DNA of 48,637 bases, from NCBI GenBank assembly GCA_028282905.1, contig JANQGW010000218.1, positions 1-48,637 on the forward strand, given 5' to 3'. Below the pieces are notes generated by a model. The model was not told the origin of the DNA. It did no database searches and saw only the letters and a program-made list of their open reading frames with translations. The stretch's first letter is position 1; every line of letters begins with the position of its first letter. The position numbers and the translations under genes were made by a program. This document shows, in pieces, positions 16,717 to 24,808 of this stretch. This stretch comes from Sedimentisphaerales bacterium. Lineage in GTDB: Bacteria; Planctomycetota; Phycisphaerae; Sedimentisphaerales; Anaerohalosphaeraceae.

Positions 16717-18558
16717 TTACTCCTTAGAAATCGTAAAAATAAAAGAGTTACCGGTTTGTTTTGCTTCCGCACGAATATTTCCTCCGTGGGCTTCAACAAT
16801 CTGCTTGGTGATATAGAGGCCCAGTCCGGTGCCCTTGACTTTCTTCTTCGAGGGCATATCCAGACGGGAGAATTTCTTGAATAATCGGCCGATCTTGTCT
16901 TCTGGAATCGGCGTCGAATCATTATAGACTTCAATTGTGACAAAGCCGCCCTTGTCCTTGGCAGTGATGTTAACCTGACCGCCTTCGTCACCGTATTTAA
17001 TGGCATTGTTGACCAGGTTGTTGGAAACAATCTGCATCAGGTCAACGTCGGCCTTGATTGTCAGTTCCGGATCTATCTCATTGGCAACGGTGATTTCCTT
17101 ATCATTAGCCAGTTTTGCGAACGTCTGAACAGATGTCTCAAAGACATCCTTGCCAATGGCAAATGAGGTCCTGTGAACCTCCAGATTCCCGCGTTCGATA
17201 CGGCTCAGGTTCAGGAATTTCTTCACCGTCGCGTCCAGATAGTCCAAATTACGGCAGATGGAAATGACCGCTTTTTTCTGCTTGAAATTAATCATTCCCA
17301 GAAAACCGTCACGAATCGAATAGGCATTAATCACCGCCGACGACAGCAGACCTTTAAGCTCATGAGCAACAAAGCCCAGCAGGTCCAGATAAGTTTTATT
17401 AAGTTCAGCCATCTTTTCGTTACTGAGCTTCAGGCTTGATTCGCGTTCCTTGAGACGAACGCTCATGTCATTGAATGACCGGGCAAACTGGTTCAGTTCG
17501 CGAATTGTTTTATCAGGTGTAACCTCATGGCCCAATTGACCGTCCGCCATTTTCCGGGTCGCGGTCAACATTTCCGTAATAGGATTAACAATCGAACCGG
17601 TTAAAATCACCGAAAAGACAAAAGCCAGCACTGCCGCCAATGCAACGACGAGGAGAAAACCAAAAACAATCCGGATTGCCATATCATTAAACGGCGATTC
17701 CAACATTCCAACATACAGGATACCAACGATTTTTCCGTCAATCGTCCGAATCGGCTCATAGCCGGTGCGGTACCAGTGAGTGACCACAAAGGCACGGTCC
17801 AGCCACCGTTCACCGCTTTCAACCACTTTTGAGTAAACCTTTTCAGAAACCCGCGTACCTACTGCCCGTCGGCCGTCTTTATCCAGCACATTCGTAGAAA
17901 CGCGAACGTCATCCATAAAGACCGTCACGGTTCCAACAGGCTTATCTTCGTAAATCGCATCACCAAAAACCAGCTTGCGAATACGGTCCACCAACACGTA
18001 GTCATGGTTGATAATCCGCCCGGCGAATACGACTTCCTTAACCTGCCCGGCATCATCTCTGACAGGCAAAGCAAATTCCTTGGCCAGAGCCGCCTCCAGA
18101 ACTTTCATCTCGGTCGGACGGGCCATTTCCGTTTCCAGAATGTCAATCCGACACCGCTGCTGGAGTTGCAGCGGCATTTGAGCCAATTCCTGATTTTCTA
18201 TGACACGGGTACCGCCCAGCGATTGCCCCGTTTCAGCCACTTTGCGAACAATTTCACTACTGCTTTCAGCGGCCTCGGCAACCGGAAGCCGATAAAAATA
18301 ATCAAGCTTAAACTTATCCTTCAAAATCTGCGGTGAAGCCGTCAGATCAGCCGCCTCAAGAAACACCCCAATGCGGTTTATCTCTTCTTCATAGAATGTG
18401 CGAGCACTGTTTAGAAATAGCTCTACCTGCTGTTGAGTGCGGCCAAATACATCATTTTTAATGACATAGTAGCCCAACCCCGAGATACAGGCGCTGAAGA
18501 TCAGGATAATGCCTGTAAAAGCAGTCAGAATTCGATATTTCAGTGTCTTTGTTCGCAT
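16717..18558 (-). CDS. Membrane sensor histidine kinase of the hydrogenase operon
   Basis: The 613-residue kinase has a transmembrane helix at about 11-32 and a periplasmic Cache-type sensor region (~35-290). The sensor region includes the conserved RTIDGKIVGILYVGMLESPF end of an sCache fold. A second helix (~297-320) leads to a HAMP segment (GSIVNPITEMLTATRKM), a histidine box (VAHELKG, H399) and a HATPase domain (N-box NNLVNNAIKYG, G2 box GTGLGLYITKQIVEAHGG). The ATG at 18558 is chosen because the upstream extension only overlaps rex; it lies 10 bases after the rex stop and lacks a strong ribosome site, which suggests coupling. The sensor faces outward, so it probably detects an external signal, perhaps a small carboxylate, in addition to the internal NADH signal read by Rex. 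The receiver at 11769-12152 is its likely partner. Confidence 0.9.
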   Translation of the reverse strand: MRTKTLKYRILTAFTGIILIFSACISGLGYYVIKNDVFGRTQQQVELFLNSARTFYEEEINRIGVFLEAADLTASPQILKDKFKLDYFYRLPVAEAAESSSEIVRKVAETGQSLGGTRVIENQELAQMPLQLQQRCRIDILETEMARPTEMKVLEAALAKEFALPVRDDAGQVKEVVFAGRIINHDYVLVDRIRKLVFGDAIYEDKPVGTVTVFMDDVRVSTNVLDKDGRRAVGTRVSEKVYSKVVESGERWLDRAFVVTHWYRTGYEPIRTIDGKIVGILYVGMLESPFNDMAIRIVFGFLLVVALAAVLAFVFSVILTGSIVNPITEMLTATRKMADGQLGHEVTPDKTIRELNQFARSFNDMSVRLKERESSLKLSNEKMAELNKTYLDLLGFVAHELKGLLSSAVINAYSIRDGFLGMINFKQKKAVISICRNLDYLDATVKKFLNLSRIERGNLEVHRTSFAIGKDVFETSVQTFAKLANDKEITVANEIDPELTIKADVDLMQIVSNNLVNNAIKYGDEGGQVNITAKDKGGFVTIEVYNDSTPIPEDKIGRLFKKFSRLDMPSKKKVKGTGLGLYITKQIVEAHGGNIRAEAKQTGNSFIFTISKE

Positions 18559-18568
18559 TTTGTATAAA

Positions 18569-19207
18569 TTAGGCGTCTTTGTGCTCTGTCTTACCCTGTG
18601 CGTTGACGAAATAAATGAGGTTTTCCAGTTCCACTTCCAGATTGATATTGCTGATGACCACGTCATCCGCCGTGCGAAGCTGAATCGGGGCAAAGTTCAG
18701 AATTCCCTTAATACCCGCTGAAATCATAATTTCAGAAACGTGATGAGCCGCGACATCCGGCACAGCTAAAATGCCGATTTTGACCTCATGCTGCTGAACA
18801 AAATCACGAAAATCCTCCAGCGGATAAATCGGAACCTCGGACGTATTGGCATATTTGGCCGAATCAATATCAAATCCCGCAATGACCTTAATGCCGCCGG
18901 CCTCAAAGCCCTTATAATGCAGCAAAGCCTTGCCGATATTGCCCACACCGATGATGACCACCTTCTGAAGCTCGTTTTTGCCCAGAATTTCACGGATTTT
19001 AGTGATTAACTCATCCACCTTATACCCGCCCCGCCGGTTGCCGGTAATGCCGAAAAGCGAGAAGTCCTTACGCACCTGTGATGACGTAACCCCCGCGGCA
19101 TCGGCCAGATTGCCGGAAAAGACCTTTACAAATCCCAGCGCCTTCAGTCGTTTCAGCGCATTTTTGTAGCGTGACAAACGAATAATGCATTTTCGATTCA
19201 TAACCAT
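18569..19207 (-). CDS. rex: Redox-sensing transcriptional repressor Rex
   Basis: The 212-residue product has a winged-helix N-terminus (SGNLADAAGVTSSQVRKDFSLFG) and a Rossmann domain with GVGNIG at 87-92. Rex binds DNA when NAD+ is high and lets go when NADH rises, relieving repression of fermentative and hydrogen-producing genes. The C-terminal segment with ILNFAPIQL and the domain-swapped helix is typical of the family. The ATG at 19207 follows AAAGG; a second ATG at 19201 is possible, and the longer open frame upstream lacks support. The gene is first in the hydrogenase operon, behind a consensus promoter (19301-19328) and a Rex-like site (19335-19352), so autoregulation and control of the hydrogenase are likely. 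Confidence 0.95.
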   Translation of the reverse strand: MVMNRKCIIRLSRYKNALKRLKALGFVKVFSGNLADAAGVTSSQVRKDFSLFGITGNRRGGYKVDELITKIREILGKNELQKVVIIGVGNIGKALLHYKGFEAGGIKVIAGFDIDSAKYANTSEVPIYPLEDFRDFVQQHEVKIGILAVPDVAAHHVSEIMISAGIKGILNFAPIQLRTADDVVISNINLEVELENLIYFVNAQGKTEHKDA

Positions 19208-19300
19208 AAGCAAGACCTTTATTGAGATAACATGACTGCACAGATTGCAAAACAAGAGGTGTTCAGTTGTTATATACCCACACCATACATTACACAAAAG

Positions 19301-19328
19301 ATTATAATTAAAACGGAGATTTTGTCAA
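19301..19328 (-). promoter_or_regulatory. Consensus sigma-70-type promoter of the rex-hydrogenase operon
   Basis: On the minus strand TTGACA (19323-19328) and TATAAT (19301-19306) are separated by 16 bases. Both hexamers match consensus perfectly. Transcription should start near 19293, leaving an ~85-base leader before rex. Confidence 0.8.
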
Positions 19329-19334
19329 TAAATA

Positions 19335-19352
19335 TTGTATTGTTTTTCACAA
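19335..19352. promoter_or_regulatory. Candidate Rex operator upstream of rex
   Basis: TTGTATTGTTTTTCACAA resembles the Rex consensus TTGTGAAnnnnTTCACAA, with one half-site perfect (TTCACAA) and the other keeping TTGT. It sits 6 bases upstream of the -35 element of the rex promoter. The match rests on the published consensus for the family; no binding has been shown here. Confidence 0.55.
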
Positions 19353-19470
19353 TAAACAGCAAATTAGCGCGAATGGCTTACTGGAAAGGAATTTTATTTG
19401 AAATTATCAGGATATTACAGGCTATATTTTCAACTGAGATGCATAATCGAAATGTTTTTTTGTCACAAAA

Positions 19471-21006
19471 TCATTTTAAAGAAAACAGAGTCTCTTTTTC
19501 TATTTTATCTAAAAAATTGACCTTTGAAGCCCCAGCCGGGTACACATTCAGTTTCTGACCATCATTCCGCCAGGATTCCAGCACCGGCATCAGTAATTGC
19601 CAGGCAATTTCGACGCTGTCGCGACGGGTAAACAGAGTCTGGTCGCCCAGCATGCAGTCCAGCAGCAATCGCTGATACGCTTCGGGCATTTTGACGCCAA
19701 AGACTTTCTGGTAATCTACGGCCATATCCAAGTTACTCATACATATTTTTGAACCGGGACGTTTGGCCTGCAGACTCAAATACATGCCTTCATTGGGCTG
19801 AATCTGGAAACGCAGAGTGTTTTGCGGGATATCCACGAGATCGGAAGTATCAAACATCGAATGCGGCACCTGTTTGAAGGTGATAATGATTTCGGTCAGC
19901 TTACGACTAAGTCGCTTTCCCGTGCGCAGATAAAAAGGCACATCTTTCCAGCGCCAGTTATCAATGAACAGCTTTCCAGCCACAAATGTTTCCGTCTTTG
20001 AGCCGGTTGGGACACCTTCTTCCGCTAAATAGCCGCGAGCTTCTTTACCATCCACGACACCGGGACCATATTGACCGCGTACGAAGAACTGATCGACCTG
20101 ATTGGCAGTCACCGGACGAATCGACCGCAGAAGCTTGGCCTTTTCATCACGGACGCTGTCGGCGGCAAATGACACCGGCGGCTCCATCGCCACCATCGCC
20201 AGCATTTGCAACATGTGGTTCTGGAACATATCCCGCAACGCCCCGCTTTTATCATAATAACCTGCCCGGTGCTCCAGCCCCACCGATTCGGCAATATTTA
20301 TCTGCACATGCTCAATGAAATTGCGGTTCCAAAGCGGCTCAAAAATACTATTGGCAAAGCGGAAAATCAGAAGATTCTGGACGGTTTCCTTGCCCAGATA
20401 GTGGTCGATCCGGTAAATCTGCGACTCGTCAAAGTACAGGAGCAGTTTTTCATCCAGCCGCCGCGCACTGTCTAAATCTCGTCCAAAGGGCTTTTCGATG
20501 ACCAACCGGACATTTTCTATTTGGCCCGATGCAGCCGGACACATTAAGTGCAATTCGCCCAGTTTTTCAATAATTGTCTCATATAGAAACGGCGGTACTG
20601 ACAAATAAAAAATCCGGTTACCATCAAGACAGTATTTGGCATCCAGCTCCGTCGTGAGGTCACATATATCCTGATACAACTGAGTCTGTGAATAGTCGCC
20701 GCTTAGATAATAAAAGCGACTAATGAATTCGGCCAGCTTTTGTTCATCCGTCGTATGGTCAGATACAAGGATGTTTTTTTTAACGGCTTCGCGAAAGGCC
20801 TCATGGCTGTATTGACTGCGGCCGCAGCCGATCAGATAAAAGCATTGGCTCATCAATTCACGACGATACAATTCATACAGACTTGTGTAAAGTTTGCGAT
20901 GTGCCAAATCACCGGAAGCCCCAAACACCACAAACCCGGTCGGCCCGGCAGCCGTCTCCACACACAGCATTTCCCGATGATCGATTTTTGCTTCTATCTT
21001 TGCCAT
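19471..21006 (-). CDS. zwf: Glucose-6-phosphate 1-dehydrogenase
   Basis: The 511-residue enzyme oxidises glucose-6-phosphate to 6-phosphogluconolactone and yields NADPH or NADH. The nucleotide motif is GASGDLAHRK at 29-38 and the active-site signature is RIDHYLGKE from R199, with the catalytic His region intact. YDKSGALRDMFQNHMLQ and the C-terminal domain agree with the family and the length is normal. The ATG at 21006 is preferred; it follows GAAGG with 7-base spacing, and the frame's preceding codon is only a TTG. It sits alone between the rubredoxin terminator and the rex promoter region. No terminator is seen after it, so some read-through into rex is possible. Confidence 0.97.
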   Translation of the reverse strand: MAKIEAKIDHREMLCVETAAGPTGFVVFGASGDLAHRKLYTSLYELYRRELMSQCFYLIGCGRSQYSHEAFREAVKKNILVSDHTTDEQKLAEFISRFYYLSGDYSQTQLYQDICDLTTELDAKYCLDGNRIFYLSVPPFLYETIIEKLGELHLMCPAASGQIENVRLVIEKPFGRDLDSARRLDEKLLLYFDESQIYRIDHYLGKETVQNLLIFRFANSIFEPLWNRNFIEHVQINIAESVGLEHRAGYYDKSGALRDMFQNHMLQMLAMVAMEPPVSFAADSVRDEKAKLLRSIRPVTANQVDQFFVRGQYGPGVVDGKEARGYLAEEGVPTGSKTETFVAGKLFIDNWRWKDVPFYLRTGKRLSRKLTEIIITFKQVPHSMFDTSDLVDIPQNTLRFQIQPNEGMYLSLQAKRPGSKICMSNLDMAVDYQKVFGVKMPEAYQRLLLDCMLGDQTLFTRRDSVEIAWQLLMPVLESWRNDGQKLNVYPAGASKVNFLDKIEKETLFSLK

Positions 21007-21059
21007 CAAATGCCTTCTTTCCGAATTAACACTGCAGTCCTATCTATTGTGCAGTCATG

Positions 21060-21096
21060 AAAAAAGCCCCGAGCTTTTTTGAGTACTCAGGGCTTT
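21060..21096 (-). terminator. Rho-independent terminator after the rubredoxin gene
   Basis: On the minus strand AAAGCCCTGAG (complement of 21086-21096) pairs with CTCGGGGCTTT, including one G-U pair, and is followed by a run of six T (complement of 21060-21065). It lies 14 bases after the rubredoxin stop. Confidence 0.85.
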
Positions 21097-21109
21097 CGCA
21101 AAGCAATGA

Positions 21110-21271
21110 TTAGTCTTCGACCGGCTCGAATTCGTCTTTGCCGGCGCCGCATTCTGGGCATACCCAGTCATCCGGAAGATCCTCGAATGCCGTCCCCGGA
21201 TCAATCCCATTATCCGGATCGCCGACTGCCGGATCATAAACCCAACTGCACAAAACACATGTGTACTTCAT
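21110..21271 (-). CDS. Rubredoxin
   Basis: A 53-residue reading frame encodes a standard rubredoxin. Iron ligands are C5 and C8 ([12 protein letters not shown]) and C38 and C41 ([13 protein letters not shown]), with the classic [20 protein letters not shown] centre. One small departure is Ser instead of Gly after the second Cys. Rubredoxin is a one-electron carrier that feeds superoxide reductase, rubrerythrin and flavodiiron enzymes, all of which are encoded in this window at 26011-29941. The ATG at 21271 is preceded by an AAGGGAAT stretch and a dedicated terminator follows the gene. Confidence 0.95.
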   Translation of the reverse strand: MKYTCVLCSWVYDPAVGDPDNGIDPGTAFEDLPDDWVCPECGAGKDEFEPVED

Positions 21272-21336
21272 CACTGATTCCCTTTCTTATTGGACAAAAT
21301 TATTGCTTCATTTCTTACTGACATCTCGTATTATCA

Positions 21337-21816
21337 TTACTTGCCGCTTTCCGTCAAGCCCTCAAACAGAATTTGCACAATTTCAGCCGGTTCAATCCGG
21401 AAAAACGCTCCACGCCCTTCAAAAAAGCCATGCTGTTCGATCATGTGAATATTCAGGTCCGACCAGGAGATTTTCTGGCCAGTGTCGATCCGCTCGGCCG
21501 TGGTGATCCGCTTATCAAAACGGCCGGCATGCGGCCACGGACAAACAAGCGCGCCTTTAAAGTCCTCGCTCTTAACACGAAGATTGTCAAAAGCCGAATC
21601 AATCCAGTTGCCCAGTCGAGGCTTGGCCAGTTCAGTCAGTTCCCGCATCCGCTGAGCTAATTGAGCCGTTGTGACGCCCAGATTTTCAAGCTCGACGATG
21701 TCCTGCTCGATCACTTCAATCGGGTGCCGTGTATCGGTCCCCATAAACCCCCCGGCTACCAATCGCGTTGAACGGAGTACTTCTTCCAGTTTTTTGTCTC
21801 GCGGAGATTGTTTCAT
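21337..21816 (-). CDS. Conserved-looking hypothetical protein after nqrF
   Basis: I do not recognise this 159-residue soluble protein. It has no signal peptide or membrane helix. The N-terminal half is helical (DKKLEEVLRSTRLVAGGFMG, then RMRELTELAKPRLG), and the C-terminal half mixes strands and helices around CPWPHAGRFDKRITTAERIDTG. That region has a single Cys, one Trp-Pro and several His, but no clear metal motif. It lies 18 bases after nqrF with GGGAGAT before the ATG, so it is co-transcribed with the NQR genes. It is not NqrA, being far too short and unlike it. Confidence 0.8.
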   Translation of the reverse strand: MKQSPRDKKLEEVLRSTRLVAGGFMGTDTRHPIEVIEQDIVELENLGVTTAQLAQRMRELTELAKPRLGNWIDSAFDNLRVKSEDFKGALVCPWPHAGRFDKRITTAERIDTGQKISWSDLNIHMIEQHGFFEGRGAFFRIEPAEIVQILFEGLTESGK

Positions 21817-21834
21817 AGATATATCTCCCGCTGA

Positions 21835-22935
21835 TTAAGCAAATTTATCATAATAGATTTTATCTTCCGGCATTCCCAAGCCGGTAAACACCTTGGCTGC
21901 CGCGTCAATCATGCCGGGGCTGCCGCACAGATAGCCTTCATGGCCGCTCATATCCGGGTACTGCCGCTGAACCGCTTCTGTGACCAACCCAGCCTCACCG
22001 GACCAGCCGTTACCAGCGTCCGGGTTGGCAACCACGGGAATAAACGTAAAATTGGGCACCGCCGATTCAAATTCAGCCATCTGTTCGGCCAGACAGAGAT
22101 CTTTGATGGAATTGCCGCCAAAGAAATATTTCGCCTCGCGTGTGCTATTGGTGTTTCGCATGTGATGCAAAATCGACACAAACGGCGCCATACCGCTGCC
22201 GCCGGCGACAAAGACCATCGGGGCCTCAGACTCGCTCATCCGGAAATCACCATAGGGGCCGTTAAGCCGCACATCGTCGCCTTCTTTAAGATGGTCAAAA
22301 CACCACGTCGTACAAATGCCGTTGGGCACACGACGGATAATCAACTCAATACAGCCGTCATCGGCCGGATCGGAAGCAACAGAGTAGGCCCGAAACACTT
22401 CTTCACTGCTGCCCTTGTACGGTGGGCAGACCAACTGGACAAACTGACCGGCCACAAACTTAATCATCTCGCCACCTTTGATCTCAAACCGGAACCGGCG
22501 CATATCATAAGTCAGTTCTTCGATCTTCGTACAGGTCGTCTCATACTCCCGAACGTTAAACAGTTCTTCGGGGATTTCAATCGACAAATCGTTACGAACC
22601 TTGACCTGACAGGTCAGCCGCACATTATCCGCCAGTTCTTGTTTGGTCAGAAACGGCGTTTCCGTCGGCAGCACCGGCCCGGCACCGGTCTTGACCGTAC
22701 ACTTACACACGCCGCAGGTACCGCGACCGCCGCAGGCGCTGGGAATAAAGATCTTTTCATCCCGCAAAACCGTCAGCAAAGGATTGCCGCCTTCAACATC
22801 CAGTTCTTTTTCATCATTAACCGTCACCTTGCACGGGCCGTAGTTAACCACATACTTTTCACAAAGCACCAGCACCAACGCCAATCCGGCGCCAATCGAA
22901 CTGATAATTAAGATGGTTACAAAAAAATCGATCAT
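21835..22935 (-). CDS. nqrF: Na+-translocating NADH:quinone reductase subunit F
   Basis: The 366-residue subunit is the NADH entry point of Na+-NQR. One N-terminal membrane helix (about 4-26) is followed by a [2Fe-2S] ferredoxin domain with C68, C74, C77 and C109. An FAD domain (RAYSVAS) and an NADH domain (VFVAGGSGMAPF, LCGSPGMIDAA) follow. The FAD/NADH module separates NQR from RNF. Length is somewhat shorter than the ~405 residues of Vibrio NqrF. The ATG at 22935 lies 42 bases after the nqrE stop, the only non-overlapping junction within the nqr genes. Confidence 0.95.
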   Translation of the reverse strand: MIDFFVTILIISSIGAGLALVLVLCEKYVVNYGPCKVTVNDEKELDVEGGNPLLTVLRDEKIFIPSACGGRGTCGVCKCTVKTGAGPVLPTETPFLTKQELADNVRLTCQVKVRNDLSIEIPEELFNVREYETTCTKIEELTYDMRRFRFEIKGGEMIKFVAGQFVQLVCPPYKGSSEEVFRAYSVASDPADDGCIELIIRRVPNGICTTWCFDHLKEGDDVRLNGPYGDFRMSESEAPMVFVAGGSGMAPFVSILHHMRNTNSTREAKYFFGGNSIKDLCLAEQMAEFESAVPNFTFIPVVANPDAGNGWSGEAGLVTEAVQRQYPDMSGHEGYLCGSPGMIDAAAKVFTGLGMPEDKIYYDKFA

Positions 22936-22977
22936 GCTTTGTTCAATTAGTGTCCATTCGTGTTCATCCGTGGTTCT

Positions 22978-23577
22978 TTAACTCAATACGCCTGTGAATC
23001 CAATAAACGCCAAAGCCATCATCCCCGCAATGATCAGAGTAATACCCGGGCCGCGAAGCCCTTCCGGGACACGTGATTCGTTGAGGCGGGTACGAATCCC
23101 CGCCATCGCCAGAATCGCCAGCAACCAGCCGACACCGGCACCAAAACCATAGCCGATGGTCTGAATAAACGTGTATTCGCGAATGACCATAAACAGCGAC
23201 GCACCCAAAATCGCACAGTTCACCGTAATCAGCGGAAGGAAAATCCCGAGATTCTGATACAACTTCGGCGAGTAACGGTCTATCACCATCTCCACGAACT
23301 GCACAAACGCAGCGATGATAATGATAAACAGGATAAACCGGAAAAACTCCAGCTCCAGTGGAAGCAATACATGTTTATAGGCCAGGTAGTTCAATGCCGT
23401 CGTAAAGGTCATCACGAATACCACCGCAGCGCCTAATCCTGCCGCGGTTTTGACCTCGCGCGAAACGCTGGTAAATGGGCACATCCCCAAAAACGTCGTC
23501 AGCAGGATATTCTGCGTAAAGATCGCCGCAAAACACGTCACCAGCGCCAGCCACATTTCAGAACCTATTCCATTCAT
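22978..23577 (-). CDS. nqrE: Na+-NQR subunit E
   Basis: The 199-residue integral membrane protein has about six helices. C33 (LGMCPF) and C121 (TVNCAILG) match the membrane-embedded Fe-S ligands that NqrE shares with NqrD. NQNILL-like TQNILLTTFLGMCPF near the N-terminus is diagnostic of NqrE/RnfA; the neighbouring nqrF supports NqrE. It overlaps the end of nqrD by four bases. Confidence 0.95.
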   Translation of the reverse strand: MNGIGSEMWLALVTCFAAIFTQNILLTTFLGMCPFTSVSREVKTAAGLGAAVVFVMTFTTALNYLAYKHVLLPLELEFFRFILFIIIIAAFVQFVEMVIDRYSPKLYQNLGIFLPLITVNCAILGASLFMVIREYTFIQTIGYGFGAGVGWLLAILAMAGIRTRLNESRVPEGLRGPGITLIIAGMMALAFIGFTGVLS

Positions 23578-24200
23578 GACTTCGCCTCCTTCTTCTTAAT
23601 CGACCGGCACAACCAGATCATACACGCCAGCGTAAAGAACGCCCCCGGCGGCATCACCATAATCACCCACTTATCCCAGAGGTCACTTGAGAAGTACGGC
23701 ATTGCAAACCCGAGAATCGTGCCCATCCCCAGCAGTTCCCGCACGACAGAAATCGCCACGAGTATCAGCGAATAGCCTAACCCGCTGAACAGGCCGTCCA
23801 CAAACGATGGCGCCGGGGGATTGGAGCCGGCAAACGCCTCGCATCGCCCCATGATAATACAGTTGGTAATAATCAGCCCCACATACGGACCAAGGTTACG
23901 GCTCATTTCCGGCCAGTAAGCTTTGAGAATCAAATCGACAATAATGACATAAAATGCGATAATCAGCGTCTGGACCATCATACGGATGTTTCGCGGCGTC
24001 CAGTGCCGCAGCAGTGAGACCGTCATACAGCTAATCGCCGTCACCAGCGTCAGGGACGTACACATCACCACAGTGTTTAAGACCACATTGGTCACCGCCA
24101 GCGTGCTGCAAATCCCCAGCACCTGACGGAAAATCGGATTATCCCGCCACAGGCCGTCGGCGACAAGGTCTTTCATCGGTTTGGCTGGTTGCGGACTCAT
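23574..24200 (-). CDS. nqrD: Na+-NQR subunit D
   Basis: The 208-residue membrane protein has about six helices. C31 (LGICSTLAVTN) and C114 (ITNCIIMGRCEAFA) are in the positions of the NqrD Fe-S ligands. It belongs to the same family as NqrE and forms the symmetric core of the Na+ pathway with it. Start and stop overlap nqrC and nqrE by four bases each (ATGA type), so translation is coupled. Confidence 0.95.
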   Translation of the reverse strand: MSPQPAKPMKDLVADGLWRDNPIFRQVLGICSTLAVTNVVLNTVVMCTSLTLVTAISCMTVSLLRHWTPRNIRMMVQTLIIAFYVIIVDLILKAYWPEMSRNLGPYVGLIITNCIIMGRCEAFAGSNPPAPSFVDGLFSGLGYSLILVAISVVRELLGMGTILGFAMPYFSSDLWDKWVIMVMPPGAFFTLACMIWLCRSIKKKEAKS

Positions 24201-24808
24201 TGCTGCGGCCCTCCGTTACTCATTGACTGCTGCCACTGCTTCAGGCCGTCATTCATCAGTATTTCCAGCCGCACGCACGTTTGCGTCGCCCCGGTAATCG
24301 CATGGACCTGATTGTCCTTCAGCGTCTCACTGGGCGGCTTGATGCCAATGGGACTGTCACCGGCGGCAATCTTGCGATCAACAAACTGCCCGCAGAAGTC
24401 CGGTTCCACAATCCGTGCCCCCAGCCCCGGTGTTTCGCTTTGTTCATAAAACGCAATGCCTGTTATCGTCTGGCGGTCAATCGTAACACCCACAATCCCT
24501 TTAATCGAAGCCCAGAATCCCTTGCCCTCAATCGGCACGGCATAGCCGGACAGTTTTCCGCTTGGCTTCCACAGCCAGGCACCGCTCGTCTTGTCTTCGG
24601 TAAACTGCTCAACAAAAACGGTATGGATGTTTTTTTTCTCAACACCCGCCGTCTCGGGAAAGACTGCCAAAACAGCCTTCTCAAAAGCCAGTTGTTTGTT
24701 GGCCTCAACCCGTTCTCGCGTTAACTGCGCAAAGAGAATGAGAATTGAACTGAAAAACGCCGTGACGATAAACATATAGACAACCGCAAAGAAGGGCTTG
24801 TTCTTCAT
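24197..24808 (-). CDS. nqrC: Na+-NQR subunit C, covalent FMN carrier
   Basis: The 203-residue subunit has one N-terminal membrane helix (about 7-28) and a periplasmic FMN-binding domain. The covalent attachment motif is TGAT at 182-185, with Thr185 as the expected flavin link. GKGFWASIKGIVGV and YEQSETPGLGARI are typical of NqrC/RnfG. It overlaps nqrB and nqrD by four bases each. Confidence 0.95.
   Translation of the reverse strand: MKNKPFFAVVYMFIVTAFFSSILILFAQLTRERVEANKQLAFEKAVLAVFPETAGVEKKNIHTVFVEQFTEDKTSGAWLWKPSGKLSGYAVPIEGKGFWASIKGIVGVTIDRQTITGIAFYEQSETPGLGARIVEPDFCGQFVDRKIAAGDSPIGIKPPSETLKDNQVHAITGATQTCVRLEILMNDGLKQWQQSMSNGGPQQ

Noticed and set aside
18559..18693. Upstream extension of the histidine kinase
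   Set aside because: It only overlaps the rex C-terminus in another frame; the ATG at 18558 is followed directly by the expected membrane helix.
21337..21816. Possible NqrA
   Set aside because: NqrA is about 440 residues and this protein has 159 with no resemblance; it is an unknown.
21940..22911. Plus-strand open frame of ~323 codons antisense to nqrF
   Set aside because: nqrF has all its motifs; the antisense frame is a shadow.
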